A stretch of DNA of 64,000 nt from Manis javanica (GCF_040802235.1 NC_133167.1:16112501-16176500), one strand, 5' to 3'. Shown: positions 1 to 12,190, numbered from the stretch's first letter. The notes: generated from the sequence alone by a model not told the origin. A program made the numbers and translations.

Positions 1-1289
1 GAGGATGCAGTAAACCCAAGGCAAGCAACAGTGGGCGTCTTTCTCATGCCTAGGCCTGAAGGGACAGGGACAAATGTGGCCATCACACCCAAGGGGAGCG
101 GGAGCTCCACGAAAACAGTACCTGGTATGAGCAATGACCTTCCATGCAGGTATGCAGCCAGTCGGCAGCCACCCCGCAGAACAGGAGCAACTGCCTGAAT
201 AAACACAAGGACCTCACTCTCCTCCCTCCCTCAGGGTCTCCATTCTTCCCATTGACTGAAACCAAAAGAAACTGGAGGGTAAGGGAGCCCCACAATACAT
301 TCCACATTGGCACTGAGCGGGGCAGAGAAGAGACGAGAGTGAACCTGCAGGGGCAAAAGGAAGCTACTGAGCCCCGAGAATTCCATGAGGCAGTGTAGTA
401 CAGTGTCTAGAACACACAGTCAATGCATATTAACAGCTTACTACGTGTTACTAGTTATTTGTTCTAGGACACAAAATGAATTGCATGCCTTGGGCAACAT
501 GCTGGGACCTGCAGGTGCCCTCTCAGTAAGGTTCGGGTGGCTGGCAAAGCCACTGCTCCTTCCTCATCCTGTCCCAAGGATTCTCCCAGGTTCCAACTGG
601 TCACATAGCTTCACCTTCATTTGGTCCCAAGAGGAAGCAAAATCCTCCCAAAGTTGGGGGAAGGTGGCCTGCACACCTAGAGTGCTCCAAAAGCCATCCA
701 CTCTTAGAATCCACCCAACCAGTTTCAAAAATAAACTTTTTTAGTCTAAAGATACCCTTAATAACATTTTACACATACACCCAATGTATGGAATAGTTAC
801 GATCCAACAGTGCTAGCTAAGGTAGGGTCAGACCCACTGGCCTCTTAGCTTGTACAGCAGCTGAAACCTCTCAGTTGAAGCCAAGGGCTCCGGAGAACAC
901 TGTTTATAGACACCTACCCACGGCATCCCTCAGATGTTCCTCACGATGCACTCCGTCCCTCTCCTGGGTCTCCCCTTCCCATGCGCTGAACCAGAGGTGC
1001 TCAACCAGACAACTCCTATCTAACAAGGAGATTTTGGAGCCTAAGCAATAATAATGGGACCTTACCATTGTAGAGCACTTGACTGCTGATGAAGCCCTTT
1101 CACACATATATTATTCCATCCCAAGAGCAAGCTTATGCTTCCCCAAATTCATACCCAAGTGAGCAGCACAGCCAGACCCAGGTTTCTTCCATTGTTTTCT
1201 TTTACTCCAGGACCACTAACCACATGCCAACAGCTATCCAGAGACTACAAGGTGGACACTAGCAGATTTGGTTGGGTTGTCCTAAATGA
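1..1289. other. No gene recognised; unique or very old sequence
   Basis: Short open frames occur on both strands, but none has recognisable domains or a splice-bounded exon structure. I see no repeat family I can name here. Confidence 0.5.
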
Positions 1290-1505
1290 TTTTTAATTGT
1301 TATTGTTTTTTGTAGTTGCAACATTTTCTTTTCTTGTTAATTACCTAAAATCAGCATCTCTATCTGCTTGTGTGATGACTGCCTCCTTCCCTAGAATGCC
1401 ACAGCAGCTCCCCAGGAGGAAGGCCAGGCCCGTCTCCATATCCCTGAGTCTTAGCCCAATGTCTGACATTCAAAATACATGCAGTGCTTATTTGTTGAAT
1501 GAAAG
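1290..1505 (+). repeat. L2 LINE 3' fragment
   Basis: The stretch resembles the non-coding 3' end of mammalian L2. A cytosine-rich section with a CCATATCCCTGAGTCTTAGC-like core is followed by a degenerate 'TTTGTTGAATGAAAG' terminus. It is diverged and no ORF survives. Assignment is by recalled consensus only. Confidence 0.45.
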
Positions 1506-1844
1506 ACTGAATCTCCCAGTCCCATTCTTGCAGGTCATTTACCCTTTACTAGGTTTCAAGGTTCCCAAAGCTAAAAATAACCAAGTTTTGACTCAGCAGC
1601 TGGCGAATGTCCAGGTTACTCTTAGCTTTTATGGTTAGGAAGCAAAAGTGGGCCAGACCTACAAGGAGTAAACTGCCTGAAGTAAATCCTTGCTCAGCAA
1701 ATGTTAAAGACCCATGTGTAACGGATATTGACAAAGGCTGGCTCCACTGTTCATTTTCCCAGGAGTCCCAAGCCTTAACAGCCTACCATTTCTAGAAGCT
1801 TATGACTCTTCCCCACGAGCCTGGGAGCTTTCAAGGAATAAGCA

Positions 1845-1945
1845 CTCTGCCTTACTCATCTTTGTTTCCTTTGGAATTAAAAATACGCCTGGATCAAGTA
1901 AGGCCCCAGATAATGATTTGATGAATGTTTGTGACTGATCAGCAA
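1845..1945 (+). repeat. L2-like 3' tail fragment
   Basis: Ends in 'TTTGATGAATGTTTGTGAC', which matches the terminal part of L2 elements. Very short and diverged. Confidence 0.3.
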
Positions 1946-2025
1946 TGCAAATCTGAAAGTGCATACCAGAGTATGAAATTATGGAATTTTATAAAGAGGA
2001 AGGATTTCAGCAATCATCTGAAACT

Positions 2026-2219
2026 GCTCTGTCCAGTATGTTAACCACGAGCTATGTGTGGCAATTTAAATTAAATGAAATTTTAAATAAAGTTGTGTAT
2101 TCCTCAATCACACTAGCACCTCTTCTAGGCCCAACAGCCACATGTTAGCAGCTGCTTTATTGGACTGTGCAGACACAGAATGCTTCCATCATCACAGACG
2201 GTCCTTTGGGACAGCTCTG
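2026..2219 (-). repeat. Non-autonomous hAT-type DNA transposon
   Basis: The ends are near-inverted: 'CTGCTCTGTCCAGTATG' at the left and a 'TTGGGACAGCTCT' terminus at the right. Between them lie an AT-rich core and the phrase 'TTCCATCATCACAGA', typical of the short family whose ends read 'gcactgtccaatagaa'. A second copy in the opposite orientation lies at 27,962. It encodes nothing. Confidence 0.5.
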
Positions 2220-2229
2220 GAAAAGGTTT

Positions 2230-2360
2230 CATTGTACAGTGAGATAATTGAGGTTCAGAGAGAGAAAGTGATTTCTCCAAGTCACGCAGTGTGTAAGAAA
2301 CAGAAACAGAACCAAGAACCTAAACCCCTTGGTTGCTGTTCTGTTTTCAACCACTGCACT
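2230..2360 (-). repeat. MIR SINE fragment
   Basis: Contains the antisense MIR core: 'GATAATTGAGGTTCAGAGAG', then 'AGTGATTTCTCCAAGTCACG' and a CAGTGTGTAAGAAACAGA-like segment. This is a fossil tRNA-derived SINE with no activity. Confidence 0.55.
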
Positions 2361-2444
2361 GGATGCCCACACTATGAGAGCTTAACACAAGAGGCACAAA
2401 GGGTCTTCCTCTCTCAGGTCAGCTTGGCTTTAGACAGGGGGTAA

Positions 2445-3670
2445 GAAATCCTCGACACACACTGCAGAGAACAAATGCTAGACCCAGCAAGCAAATGATG
2501 GGAAACTATAGCTTCCCACAGAAAGTTGGAGGCCGAGAGATCTGAAGCATGCCCAAATGTGGATTGCCTTTCTTTTTAAAGCTTTTCAAAATTGTTTTCA
2601 TTGCAATGTTGGAGGTTAATACCCAAGATGGACACTTCTTTTTGAAGAGTTCTTTTGATTTTAATTTCTTAAAGTGCTCATTTGAACTCTGCTTTTTGTT
2701 TATATTATACCCATCCCACAATTTTTCTTTCTTTCCAGGTAACTTGATCCTTGAAAATGTACAGAATCCATCCATGCCCACTGCTTCTAATTAAACATCA
2801 ACTCATCCTTTCAACTGGGTCTTTTAGGATTTTACATTGTCTTTGCTAAATGTATGCATGTTTTTCTCTGAATTACATCAAATTAAGTTCTCAAAAATGA
2901 CTTGTTTGCTTAATCTTAAAATAGTGAGGAATGAATTTTGGCAAAATCTCAAGAAAACCTTTAACAAGGGAAGTAGTCACCTCTACCCATTTCTCTCACA
3001 ACAGGGAGATGGACACATTCTTTTTGTCAAGGCCTGCACACAGGGTCAGACCTCAGAGCATTTAACACCCAACTGAGGCCCACGGACCCCAGGGTGAGTA
3101 GGGATTCCACATCTAAAAGAAGTCTACACATCTTGTCGCAGAAATACTGCATTCACTCCTTTGTTTTTAGGAAAGCAACACGGTGAGAAACAGGATACAA
3201 GGAACAAGCATTTGCTATGGATAGCCAAGGCAGCCAGGGGAAACATTTGCCATAAGCAGACATGCGAGCACATCAACTCAGGCCCCAGGAAGCGTGGTAG
3301 TCAGTCAGCAGTGGGCCTGGATGCTGATCTGGTGTGGGGGGCTCAGGTGCTCAAGGTTCTCAAGGGCCCAAAGACCCAATAAGGACACGGAAGACTGCAG
3401 AATCTGCAGAGGAGACCCTTTTGATGGACAAATGATATAGTCTCTAGGGAGAGAGAGTATCTACGAAAATTCCACTGATGAATCACACTTTTTCTGGTAT
3501 GTCTCCTAGGGTTTCTGAAGATTTCATTACCCTCATAAGTGAAATTCTTAAAATTACTGGAAAAAGGTGCTTATAGAAATGGAAAGCTCTCCATCCCTTC
3601 ACAGGCTTTGATGTGAAACATTCAAAACACATCCCACAGCTTCTTCCCTGAAGACAGGGAGCTTTAATGT
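2445..3670. other. No gene recognised
   Basis: T-rich and A-rich unique sequence. Open frames of 73-91 codons occur on both strands but overlap one another and have no homology I recognise. Confidence 0.45.
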
Positions 3671-3673
3671 TTG

Positions 3674-3714
3674 AAAAAAAAAAGAAAGAAAGAAAGAAAA
3701 AGAAAAGAAAAAAA
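3674..3714. repeat. Purine simple repeat (AAAG)n
   Basis: An A-tract runs into imperfect GAAA units. It could be the tail of a vanished retroposon or an independent microsatellite. Confidence 0.8.
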
Positions 3715-3919
3715 CTGGTCCCCTTATACCAGCCAGTAACCTTCTCTTAAAGAAAAATTTCATCTAAAAATTAAGGTCTTGGAGCCAAAATATAGGGGCA
3801 ACTTTTAAAATCTGAGTCCTGGTCTTTGTTCCTAATGACTAAAGGAACACAGTTCCCATAACCTAAGCATGACAACATGTGTGTACAATTTCAGAACGAG
3901 GACTGGAGTTGTAATCTAG

Positions 3920-4012
3920 GCCAAACTCTTTATACTACAAATGAGGAAACTGAGGCCCAGAGAGGTTAAAGAATTTTTAAAAACTAGCAGGTGGGCTTAG
4001 CCAACATGTAGG
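3920..4012 (-). repeat. MIR SINE fragment
   Basis: 'AATGAGGAAACTGAGGCCCA' followed by 'GAGAGGTTAAAGAA' is the diagnostic antisense MIR core. Confidence 0.7.
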
Positions 4013-4049
4013 CCAGGTGTACAGAATCTCTCTCTTTTATGCACAAGAG

Positions 4050-5840
4050 AAAAAAAATCATTTTATTTCTAAGAGTAAGGACAGGACTGTTTGAAGGTGC
4101 ATAATTAACACAGTCTCCTCACGCTGCCGGTTCAGCCGTGGATATGCACCATCAAGGTCAGCTCTAGACAAACACACAGACTAACTGGAGAAGCAGCGCA
4201 AAGCAACATACTGGAAAGTGCATCACGACTGCTCACCTCATAGGCATGAAAGCAGTTATGCACATGGAAGCATTCTACGACTAGACGGTGCTACTAAAAG
4301 AAGCAATTATGATTCAAGTGGACTTTGCATGAGGGTTAGGAACCGTCAGCCTCTCCCAGGGAGATCCCTGTGTGCTTTGTAATGTTGCATCTACAGGCAC
4401 TATCCTCACCCATTCCCACCCTGTGCATCCACGTGGGACAGCTACGGTGGGGGTCAGGCTGGGACTGATCATGAGGAGCTCAATCATCCACCTGCTTCCT
4501 CCTCACTCCTCCTCAGAGTAGGGAAGGATTAAAGACCCGCTGCTAGGCACAAAGTCCTTCTTGTTGGCTTTGTCTTTTTAAATTGCCTTTTGTAGTAGAG
4601 AGAGTTTGCTTTTACTCTCCCCTTGTTCCCTAGTTTGGGTGCACCTTTACTTCCCACGCACACGTCTGACCTGCATCTTCGGCAGGCTGCCCTCAGGCCC
4701 CTGGAGTACTCCCTGCACGCAACCAGCCTGGAGTGCCTGGGAATTTATCTCCTCCAGGAGGCAGACAGGTGTAGAAGTATGCAAACCTAGCTACCCAGGA
4801 CTACTCCTAGAGTAACTTACACTCCAGAATGCCCCATCACCCAGAGTGAAACATCATGGGGGCCTTTGGCCTGTGATTCACCCTGGCTTGCCTTCATCCC
4901 CTTCAGTGACCTGGAAGCACTCCCTTAGTAAGTCTCTTAGAGGTAAATCCTTCTCTCATCATCTACTTCTAAGACCCAGACTAACTCCCATCTCTCTTAT
5001 CCCTTTTGCTGCTGGTGTGGTAAGGCAGGCCCAGGGTTGCCTTTTGTTTGGGAGGAGGTGCTGCCCTGGCTAGGCCTGAAGAGGGTAGCTCTTCTCTAGA
5101 TACTTGAGCATGCACTTTGTCTCTTCTGATTCCTTAGAATGCTTTTCTATCCAGGTCACTAGAAAAGTGCTACAGTTGATTATTAATGTCTGCCATGGGG
5201 TAGGAAGGAGCCAGGGGAGGAGGGGTTGGCCCGTGTGTCAAGTATTTGCCATCCCTGTCCTGGAGAAGGAGTCTGTTCTTATTCTAGGCCTTCAGCTGAC
5301 TGCTAGCTTAGCCCAAAGGAGTCTGGATAGATCTGTGAAGTCCAAGTCACTGAGAATGCCCGGGTTTGTTATCCAGCCAGTAAATAACAGCACATGAGCT
5401 GCAGCACTCTCTGCAGATACCCACTGGAAACTGCGGCAGTTGCCATCAGTAGGTAGCGGAGGGAGGGTCTGACGTAGGCACTTCCTGGGCCCGTTCTCAT
5501 CCCGATTACTAAGGGTGGGATCAAGGAGCCTGGAGAGCAGGGAAGGTGGACCATATAAGAGCTATTCTGGTGGAGGCACACTCTGGCACACCAGCTCACC
5601 TTGAAGTTGGGCAGACCTGAAGGTGTGCATATACTGTACAGATACAGTGGCTGGTAGCAGGCTTAGGGCATGTTTGAACATCATGCCTGTAGATAGGTAG
5701 CAAAGCTAATACCAGGAAATGCTGAAAGGCATAATCCATAAAGCAAGCTAATACGAGGAGTCTGGAAACAGAGACCAAGTCCTGGAAGTTAGAGGCATGG
5801 GACTTTATCAGAATGGCCCTGGGGGTTTTCTCACCCGAAT
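4050..5840. other. No gene recognised
   Basis: Moderately GC-balanced unique sequence. Overlapping short ORFs on both strands show no domain, signal peptide or conserved motif. I see no repeat family I can name. Confidence 0.45.
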
Positions 5841-5844
5841 CCTC

Positions 5845-6525
5845 CCTTTTTCTCCTTCAATTTTTTGAAGTATAACAGACACAAAAAAAGTACAGAAAAC
5901 TGAAGCAAATGAATTAATTTTTATATATGTAACATTCCCATCACCCCCAGAAGCTTCCCCCACACACCCCCTTCCCCAGAGATCCCATTTCTGTCACCAT
6001 AGACTAGCTTTACTGTTCTTGAACTATATATGAATGTAATCGTATATGAATGTAACCCTAAGGTGTGGATTCCTTTTACTGCACATTACATTTGTGAGAT
6101 CACCCATGTTGTTGCCTGTAAGGTGCCATGCACTACTGCTCTGTACAAGTATATCCAATTTACTTATCCATTTGGGTAGTTTCCATGATTTTGCTATAAA
6201 TGAAGCTGCTATGGACATTCCTGGACATGTGTTTTGGAGGACATGTGCACTCACAGCTCTTGGTGACAGATCTGGGAGTGGAATGGCTGGGCCATAGAGG
6301 AGGCATGCGTTTGTCTCTAGAAAGTTTGTCAAGTGATTTTCTTAAGTGACTGAACCAGTTTCCACTCCTGTGAGCTACACATGAGAGTTCTACCTGACCC
6401 ACTTGTCAACTTTTGGTATTATCTGTCTTCTTAATTTTAGCCAACCAAATAGGTGGGTAGTAGCATCTCACTGTGGCTTTAATTTGCATTTCTTGCCTAG
6501 TATTGTTTCTCATCTAGGACTAATG
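5845..6525 (-). repeat. Old L1M (LINE-1) 3' fragment, antisense
   Basis: Read on the plus strand it follows the antisense of the L1M ORF2 end and 3' UTR. Landmarks are 'TTTTTTGAAGTATAACAGAC', 'TCACCCATGTTGTTGCCTGT', 'ATAAATGAAGCTGCTATGGA', 'GGGAGTGGAATGGCTGGGCC' and 'ACTGTGGCTTTAATTTGCAT'. It is colinear with the antisense copies at 28.9-32.6 kb and 51.8-52.7 kb. No coding potential remains. Confidence 0.85.
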
Positions 6526-7290
6526 TAGGTACCCAAAAGATAGTCATCTCTCCATGGCATCTTGAAGGTGTCACTTTGTTCCTGACACAGAAGAATCAAA
6601 GCTACCTTCTAGGCATTTACATTTACAGATAGCCCTGGATACAAGACAGATAAGGATTGAAATAAGCAGACCTCTACCACAGAACCTCAAGAGAACTGAT
6701 GACCACAGGATTCTAACACATCACTGACTCAGCAGTCACTCTCTGCCCCAGAGTCTCTGCCTTAAGGTGGAACTTCCAGATGTTTCTCCAGATCAAACTC
6801 TAGCCAAGTGCTCATCTCACCCAGCAGAGCTAAGAAAGCCAAAACACCCACTGACCTTGGAGAAGGGAGGCTATGAAGATGGGATGAAACAGACAACAAT
6901 GCCAGAGCATACAGTATGCAGATCTATGTAAATCGTATAAAAGCCAGAATGCAAACCTTCAAGCAATAATGCTTTCCAGCTGTCATGCATGACAACCTCC
7001 GTCCAGATATGGTTGGCAAACTGGGGAACTAGCAGGCAGTATACTTCAGCAAGAATTTATGGTTTTCCTCTATTCCTTTAATCTGGGAGCATGAGTTCAC
7101 TGAGTTCCTAGGGATCCATAAAATATGGAAATCTGTTGTTTTTTATAACTGGTTGTCCATTCTTATTCAAGAAAAGAGGGCAGGGCTTCTTCAACTGGTT
7201 TAGCTTCAGAGTCAGATGGCAGGAGGATGTCAACGTCTGTGGCATTTGCTATAGACATAATGGCTAATCCTGAGAATGTGCCTGGTTCAG
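6526..7290. other. No gene recognised
   Basis: Unique-looking sequence with no convincing ORF or repeat family. Confidence 0.4.
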
Positions 7291-7294
7291 TAAA

Positions 7295-7475
7295 GCAAAT
7301 ATTTGACTCAGAATCAGTAGTCATATTTGAAGCCCCCAGTGATTACTATTGACCTTGGGCAAGTAAGTTCCTCTCCATGAGTCTCAATTTCCCCAATTTT
7401 AACATGAACAGATTGGACTAGGATCATCTCTAGGGTCTCTTGCAAGGTCTAGAGTTGTCTGAGCCTGTGATTCTA
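7295..7475 (+). repeat. MIR-family SINE
   Basis: 'TGACCTTGGGCAAGTAAGTT' followed by 'TCTCAATTTCCCCAATTTTA' is the sense MIR core. A degenerate 3' part follows. Confidence 0.6.
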
Positions 7476-7489
7476 GGCAAGGCTCCCTC

Positions 7490-7770
7490 TATATGATTGT
7501 CAAACAGTGAGTCACTCTGCCCAGATACAAGTGAATCCATTCCCACGTAGAGCAATTAGCGCTAGGCTGCCTCTGCCACATGTCCAAGATGATAGAAAGC
7601 CCGACCCAGATTCTGTGCTGTATAATTGAGACACACAAGGCTCCGCTGCAGCATAATAATGCATGCCTGGCTGATTCATTAAGCATCCGACTTAGAAGTG
7701 CATTGTTCCGGAATGCCTTGTAGTTTAGGCAGCGCTCCATGAAAAACACTTGTGGTGTAGGCAGTTGTGT
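7490..7770. other. Unique non-repeat block, possible conserved non-coding element
   Basis: This is a compact stretch without recognised repeats. It contains several homeodomain-like cores (ATTAGC, TAATTG, 'TGATTCATTAAGC') and a balanced base composition. Only an alignment to other mammals could show constraint; its distinct texture is the only support here. Confidence 0.25.
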
Positions 7771-8079
7771 TCAGGTCCTGCTACATCCCACAACTTCAAC
7801 TTCCCCGTTCCTCTGCTGCAGCCTTTCCCTCCTTTCCTATCCTGTTCAGAAGCTTGGTGGCCCATCCTGATCACGCCTCTTTGCATAGCCAGTTCTGCAC
7901 AGTCTGTGGCACCCCCTATTGGCACCGGGATTTTGTCAGACTCAACAGCTTTGCAACATCAGGCCCGCAGCTGAGCAAAGGGAGTTACTGTGACCATCGC
8001 TGTAACTCAGAAAACCTTAGCAGTGATGCCAAAACACTGGCGGAGAAACACAGAGGTGAGTCCCCCACATCCTGTCCCC

Positions 8080-8283
8080 TAGCCCAGCCTCATTTCCCCC
8101 ACAGCACTTACCTCTTCCTGCCACACTTACATTTAGTTTTTCCACTTTTATTGCCTGTCTTCCACAGCTAGACTCTAAGTCCAGTGACAGTAAGGCCTTT
8201 GTCTGTTTGGTTCTTCATGGAACTCCAGCACCTACAGTGCTGCCTGGCATTAAGGAGGCACTCAGTAATAGTTGCTTAAGGAA
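8080..8283 (+). repeat. L2 LINE 3' end
   Basis: 'TAGACTCTAAGTCCAGTGAC', 'AGTGCTGCCTGGCATTAAGG' and 'GGCACTCAGTAATAGTTGCT' match the L2 3' terminus in order. Confidence 0.7.
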
Positions 8284-8289
8284 ACATTT

Positions 8290-8990
8290 ATTCATTTAAT
8301 TAATAAATATGCCAGGTGGTGGAGAGGGCTATTGAGGAAAATAAAGCACAGTAAAGAGGGTAGGGGTGCTAAGAAAATGAGAAAGGTTGTTATTTTAGAT
8401 ACAGTGGTCAGGGAGGGCTCTCTGGTAATGACATTTAAGCCGAATCCCGAAGGAAATGAGAAAACGAGCCACTCAAACACATGGGGTAAGAATGTTCTGG
8501 AGAGAACAGCCCACGCAAAGGCTTGGAGTGTTTGTAGATATCCGTGGGGCTGAAGAGAGGGCAAGAGCAGAAGGGAAAAAGGGCCAAGAGCCCCAGTCAC
8601 CAGGAGCAGAGGTCAGCAAACCGCTGCCTGTGGGCCAAACCCAGTCTACAGCGGGTTTTAGTAAACAAAGCTTTGATGGGGCGTGGCCACGCCCACTCAT
8701 TTACATCTCGTCAGCGGCTGCTTCCCGGCTCGCACAACTGAGGACTTGCCAAGAGACTGAAGGCCCACAGAGCCGAAACTGTTCTCATTCTGGCCCTTCA
8801 GAGAGAAAGTGTGCAGGTCCCTGCCCTCAATCATTAGAGGCCTGGCTTTTCTCGGAGGAGCATGAGAAGCCATTCAGGGGACTGGGAACAGAGGAGTGAC
8901 ATGATCAGACTCACAATTTAGAAGGATCACAGTGGCTGCTGAGTAAAGACCAAATTGGAGGGGTGGAAGCAGGGAAATCAATTAAGAGGT
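8290..8990 (+). repeat. Ancient mammalian repeat, unclassified, split by a hAT element
   Basis: The left part runs from 8,290 to about 8,606 and the right part from about 8,824 to 8,990. Landmarks are 'CAGGGAGGGCTCTCTGGTAA', 'CACGCAAAGGCTTGGAGTGT', then after the interruption 'ATGAGAAGCCATTCAGGGGA' and 'GGAGTGACATGATCAGACTC'. These occur in this order in a familiar abundant mammalian repeat whose name I cannot give with certainty. Open frames inside it (for example 8,456-8,899) are incidental. Confidence 0.5.
8607..8823 (+). mobile_element. hAT-Charlie-type non-autonomous transposon
   Basis: Starts 'CAGAGGTCAGCAAACC' and ends 'GTCCCTG', near-inverted hAT-type termini. The middle reads 'GGGGCGTGGCCACGCCCACT', the familiar core of the 'ggtcggcaaactacggccc' family. 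It interrupts an older repeat. I could not confirm an 8-bp TSD. Related copies lie at 22,051 and 28,986. Confidence 0.65.
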
Positions 8991-9714
8991 GAGAAGTAAA
9001 GATGGTTTAGACTGGAAATGTAATCAGATTATAAGATGCACAGTCTCACAGCAGTTCTCACAGTGCCCCGGGGAGCTGGGTGTGTTTTGCCCTGATCGGG
9101 TTTGGTCCTAAGCATCTGGGTGGAGGAGCTGGGGAGGAGTCAGGAAAAACGGGCAGTTTTTTCCCAAGGCAGGAGAGAAACTACAGCAATGATGGTAAAG
9201 GGTGCAATGAGCTAATCTCTTCCCCAGAGATCTCCTTTCAGCTGCATATCCTGGCCTTGGGCTGTGGTCCACCAAGACCCTGTCCATTTAGTGGTGGAAG
9301 CTGCCTGTGCTAGGGATATTTTCTCACTGGTGGTGGCTGGTTTACCTCACTGAGGCAGACCTCAAACACTTTGGGGGATGGGCATTATAGGGCAGAAGGG
9401 CCCAGCGCATCCTTACAGTGATGGCTGTTCACCAAAGACTCAGGAAATCAAAGGCTAGAAAGGACACAGTGCCAACAGGAAACACTCAAAAAGAAGGGGG
9501 TCTCACAATCAACCCACCAGCCACCAAGACTGTGGAAGGGCTTTGCTGCTCCCCCCACACACCACACACACTGGCTGCCCTGCAAATGAGTGTGTTTCCC
9601 CACCACCTCTGTCCTTAATGTTCTTTTTATCAGTCTTCTGCCACACTCAGGTGTCTGAGAGGGGTCAGTAAGATCATGGGGAAATCTCAGTGAGAAAGGA
9701 AACAAAAGAGAAGT

Positions 9715-9905
9715 TTTGGAGTCTGACATCCCCAGGCTTGAACCTCATAACTATAACTTATTAGCTGTGTGGCCTAGGGCAAGTTACTTAACCTCTCTCT
9801 GCCTCAATTCCATCACGTGGCAAATAAAGGCACATTAAAGGCAGTGTTATTATAAGGATTACAAATAATGTGTAAGAAAGCCCTGACCTGTATCAGCAGC
9901 TGTTA
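9715..9905 (+). repeat. MIR SINE
   Basis: Near-complete MIR: 'TTATTAGCTGTGTGGCCTAG', 'GGCAAGTTACTTAACCTCTC' and 'TGCCTCAATTCCATCACGTG'. The 3' tail is degenerate. Confidence 0.8.
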
Positions 9906-9924
9906 TTGACAAGACAGAATTATA

Positions 9925-10060
9925 TGATGCTGGAAAAAGCAAGCTTCATTTACCAGCTGTGTAATCCTGGGAAAGATAAATAACCTTTCTGAGCTTCATC
10001 GTTTCCTTGTCTATAAAATGAAGAGACCACCACCTGTACTACAGAAGTAGGGATACTTTT
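9925..10060 (+). repeat. MIR SINE fragment
   Basis: 'TTTACCAGCTGTGTAATCCT' followed by 'CTTTCTGAGCTTCATCG' is a diverged sense MIR, immediately downstream of another MIR. Confidence 0.6.
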
Positions 10061-10322
10061 GACAAGTGAGTACACACTCCAGACAGCCCAGATACCTTTA
10101 TTATTTACGAAGCATCCTGAAGCTCTGAAGTGAAGACCTTCAACAACAGTGTAGGAGGGAGACTGAAAAGCAACCAAGAGACCTCAGGGCCACAGCAGGT
10201 CAAGGTCAAAGATGACCAAAGGCCAAGGGGTCAGGACTGGTGCAGAGGTAAGTGTGTCCACCCAGCACAGAGTGGCCATGCCCTGTACAATCAGGGTCAA
10301 CCCAGGACATGACTGGCTCCAG

Positions 10323-10355
10323 TGGATTGGTCCTGGATTGGTCCTGGATTGGTCC
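10323..10355. repeat. Three-copy 11-bp tandem repeat
   Basis: Three perfect contiguous copies of TGGATTGGTCC. Confidence 0.9.
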
Positions 10356-10549
10356 TTCCTTCCTCTGCAAAATTGAGAGTTGGGGGGAGCAGGCAAGGGG
10401 CAAGTAAGGAACCCCTGGGAGGGGGAAAAGAAGACTCTCACTCCTTGTTTGCCCTCCTATCTCAGGCCTCCTCACAACACCACTGACAGGTAAGTATTGG
10501 CAAGCTCAGGACACTGCAAGAAAAAACATACAGTGTTTGTAAACGGAAA

Positions 10550-10735
10550 AGGACTGTGGAATCTGAACACTGGAAAGGATCTATGAGGTCAGCTAGGATT
10601 CTAAAAGAAGAGAGAACAAGTCACTTATCCTCTCTGTACCTATTTCTTTATCTGTAAAATGGGGATACACAGTCTCCATTGATTGACCTCATAGGCTTAA
10701 ACTGTTGTGAGATTTAGCTAAGGTTTGAGAAGAAG
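10550..10735 (+). repeat. MIR-family SINE
   Basis: 'AAGTCACTTATCCTCTCTGT', 'TTCTTTATCTGTAAAATGGG' and 'AACTGTTGTGAGATTTAGCT' follow the MIR core and 3' part in order. Confidence 0.65.
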
Positions 10736-11684
10736 GAATGAATTAGTCAAGACCATCTCCATCCAATGTATCACAAGTCCCATCAGAGAGACAGGCAAAT
10801 GGGAAGGCAGTGGGACGAGGTCTGGTTAGCCGCCTGAGACCCCAGTTGGCAACAGAGGCAGTGCAGCAATCCAGACTCCTTACCCCCAGTGAACTCTGGG
10901 TGTTGGACCTTGTTTTCCCATTATCACAGGAGGGCTTATTAAAGTGATGGACTATGTGCATCTCCAGGAGACTGCGTATGGCTCATGAAGGACATGGGGG
11001 TGACGAGCAAGCTCAGGCTCCCTGACTGTGGCCCTCACCACCAACTCCCTGCCAGTCTGAACCCGAGATGGCCCTGGAATAACCACAGTCTTCTCCTTAC
11101 AGGATGTGCCGAAGGACTTCACCACCATGCTTACGGAGCACATAACAGGGACGCCACACACATCTGCTTGTTAAATGAAAATGAATGAAGACATAGGTTT
11201 TCACATTCCAATTCTTTATGATTGATTCCTACAAACCTTGGCCAATGGTCTTGTCATGAACATGACACTTTGCCATCCAAGCTCTAGACTAGAAGGCCAG
11301 AGGGACGATGTCACCTGGGACCAACCCAACCTGTTCTCCATAAAATGATAGCAGCGACGGCCTCTCAGTTTACTTCACAGGATAATTGAGAGGAGAGTCA
11401 AATGAGAAAGAGCATCAACATGCTTTAACTGTAGTAAAAGACACAAAAGCAACTGTGCATCACAACAAGCTGAAGTTTACAGAGGCTTCCACTGGCCCAT
11501 TTGAGGCCAAAGGGGACAATATGCATCCTGGGGTACAGATGAAGCTGTGAGTCTCATGCCAGCAAGGTCTTGAACTTGTGAGCAAGTGCACAGCCTGTCT
11601 GATGCATTCCTTTCCTGAAGCCCCATCTCGCCATGCTGGGGATGAAAGTAAAGTACTAACAGACAAAGCAGCAACAGCAGAAAG

Positions 11685-11800
11685 AGCAGCTCGTGTTTAA
11701 TGAGCACTTACTACGTGCATGGCTCAATTCTAAATGCCTTTCATCACTATCTCATTAAGTCTCCAAAATACCTGTTAAAGTTAGAGAAGGTAATTGGAAT
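11685..11800 (-). repeat. MIR-like fragment
   Basis: 'AATGAGCACTTACTACGTGC' and 'CTTTCATCACTATCTCATTA' correspond to the antisense MIR 3' half. Weakly conserved. Confidence 0.4.
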
Positions 11801-11834
11801 ATTGTTCAGTGAGGAGTCATTTCCCACCTCCTGC

Positions 11835-12190
11835 CATAGCAGGAATATATTTCCCACTCCATACATGCAGCACTTGGCCATGTAACTCACCTTAGCCAAC
11901 GGAATGCTGGCAGAAGTGACAGTGCATGACATGCAAGCCTATGTGGGGCTCATGGATTCCCACTCACCAGCCTGGAAGCTTCAGAACATGCTTCCGGTAG
12001 CCACTGTCCTCCAGCCTGGGCCCCAGAACGATCCACGTAGAGCAGACTACGACCTGGCCAAGGCTCCCTCTCCGGCAGCCTGAAGAGGCCCCACCCCAGG
12101 TGACCAGTGAGTAGGAAAGAAGCACTTACTGCGGGCTGCCTCGGGGACTTTGTGGCCACTTACTATGCAGCAATCGTAATATCATGAATA
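11835..12190 (+). repeat. MLT1-like MaLR LTR
   Basis: 'TTAGCCAACGGAATGCTGGC' near the start, a diverged middle and 'CTATGCAGCAATCGTAATA' near the end match the layout of MLT1 LTRs (ERVL-MaLR). Non-coding. Confidence 0.45.

Noticed and set aside
7767..8171. 134-codon ORF as a coding exon
   Set aside because: No domain, signal peptide or plausible splice context, and its 3' part runs into an L2 fragment.
8456..8899. 147-codon ORF as a host gene
   Set aside because: It spans the junction between an old interspersed repeat and a hAT element, and opposite-strand frames of similar length overlap it.
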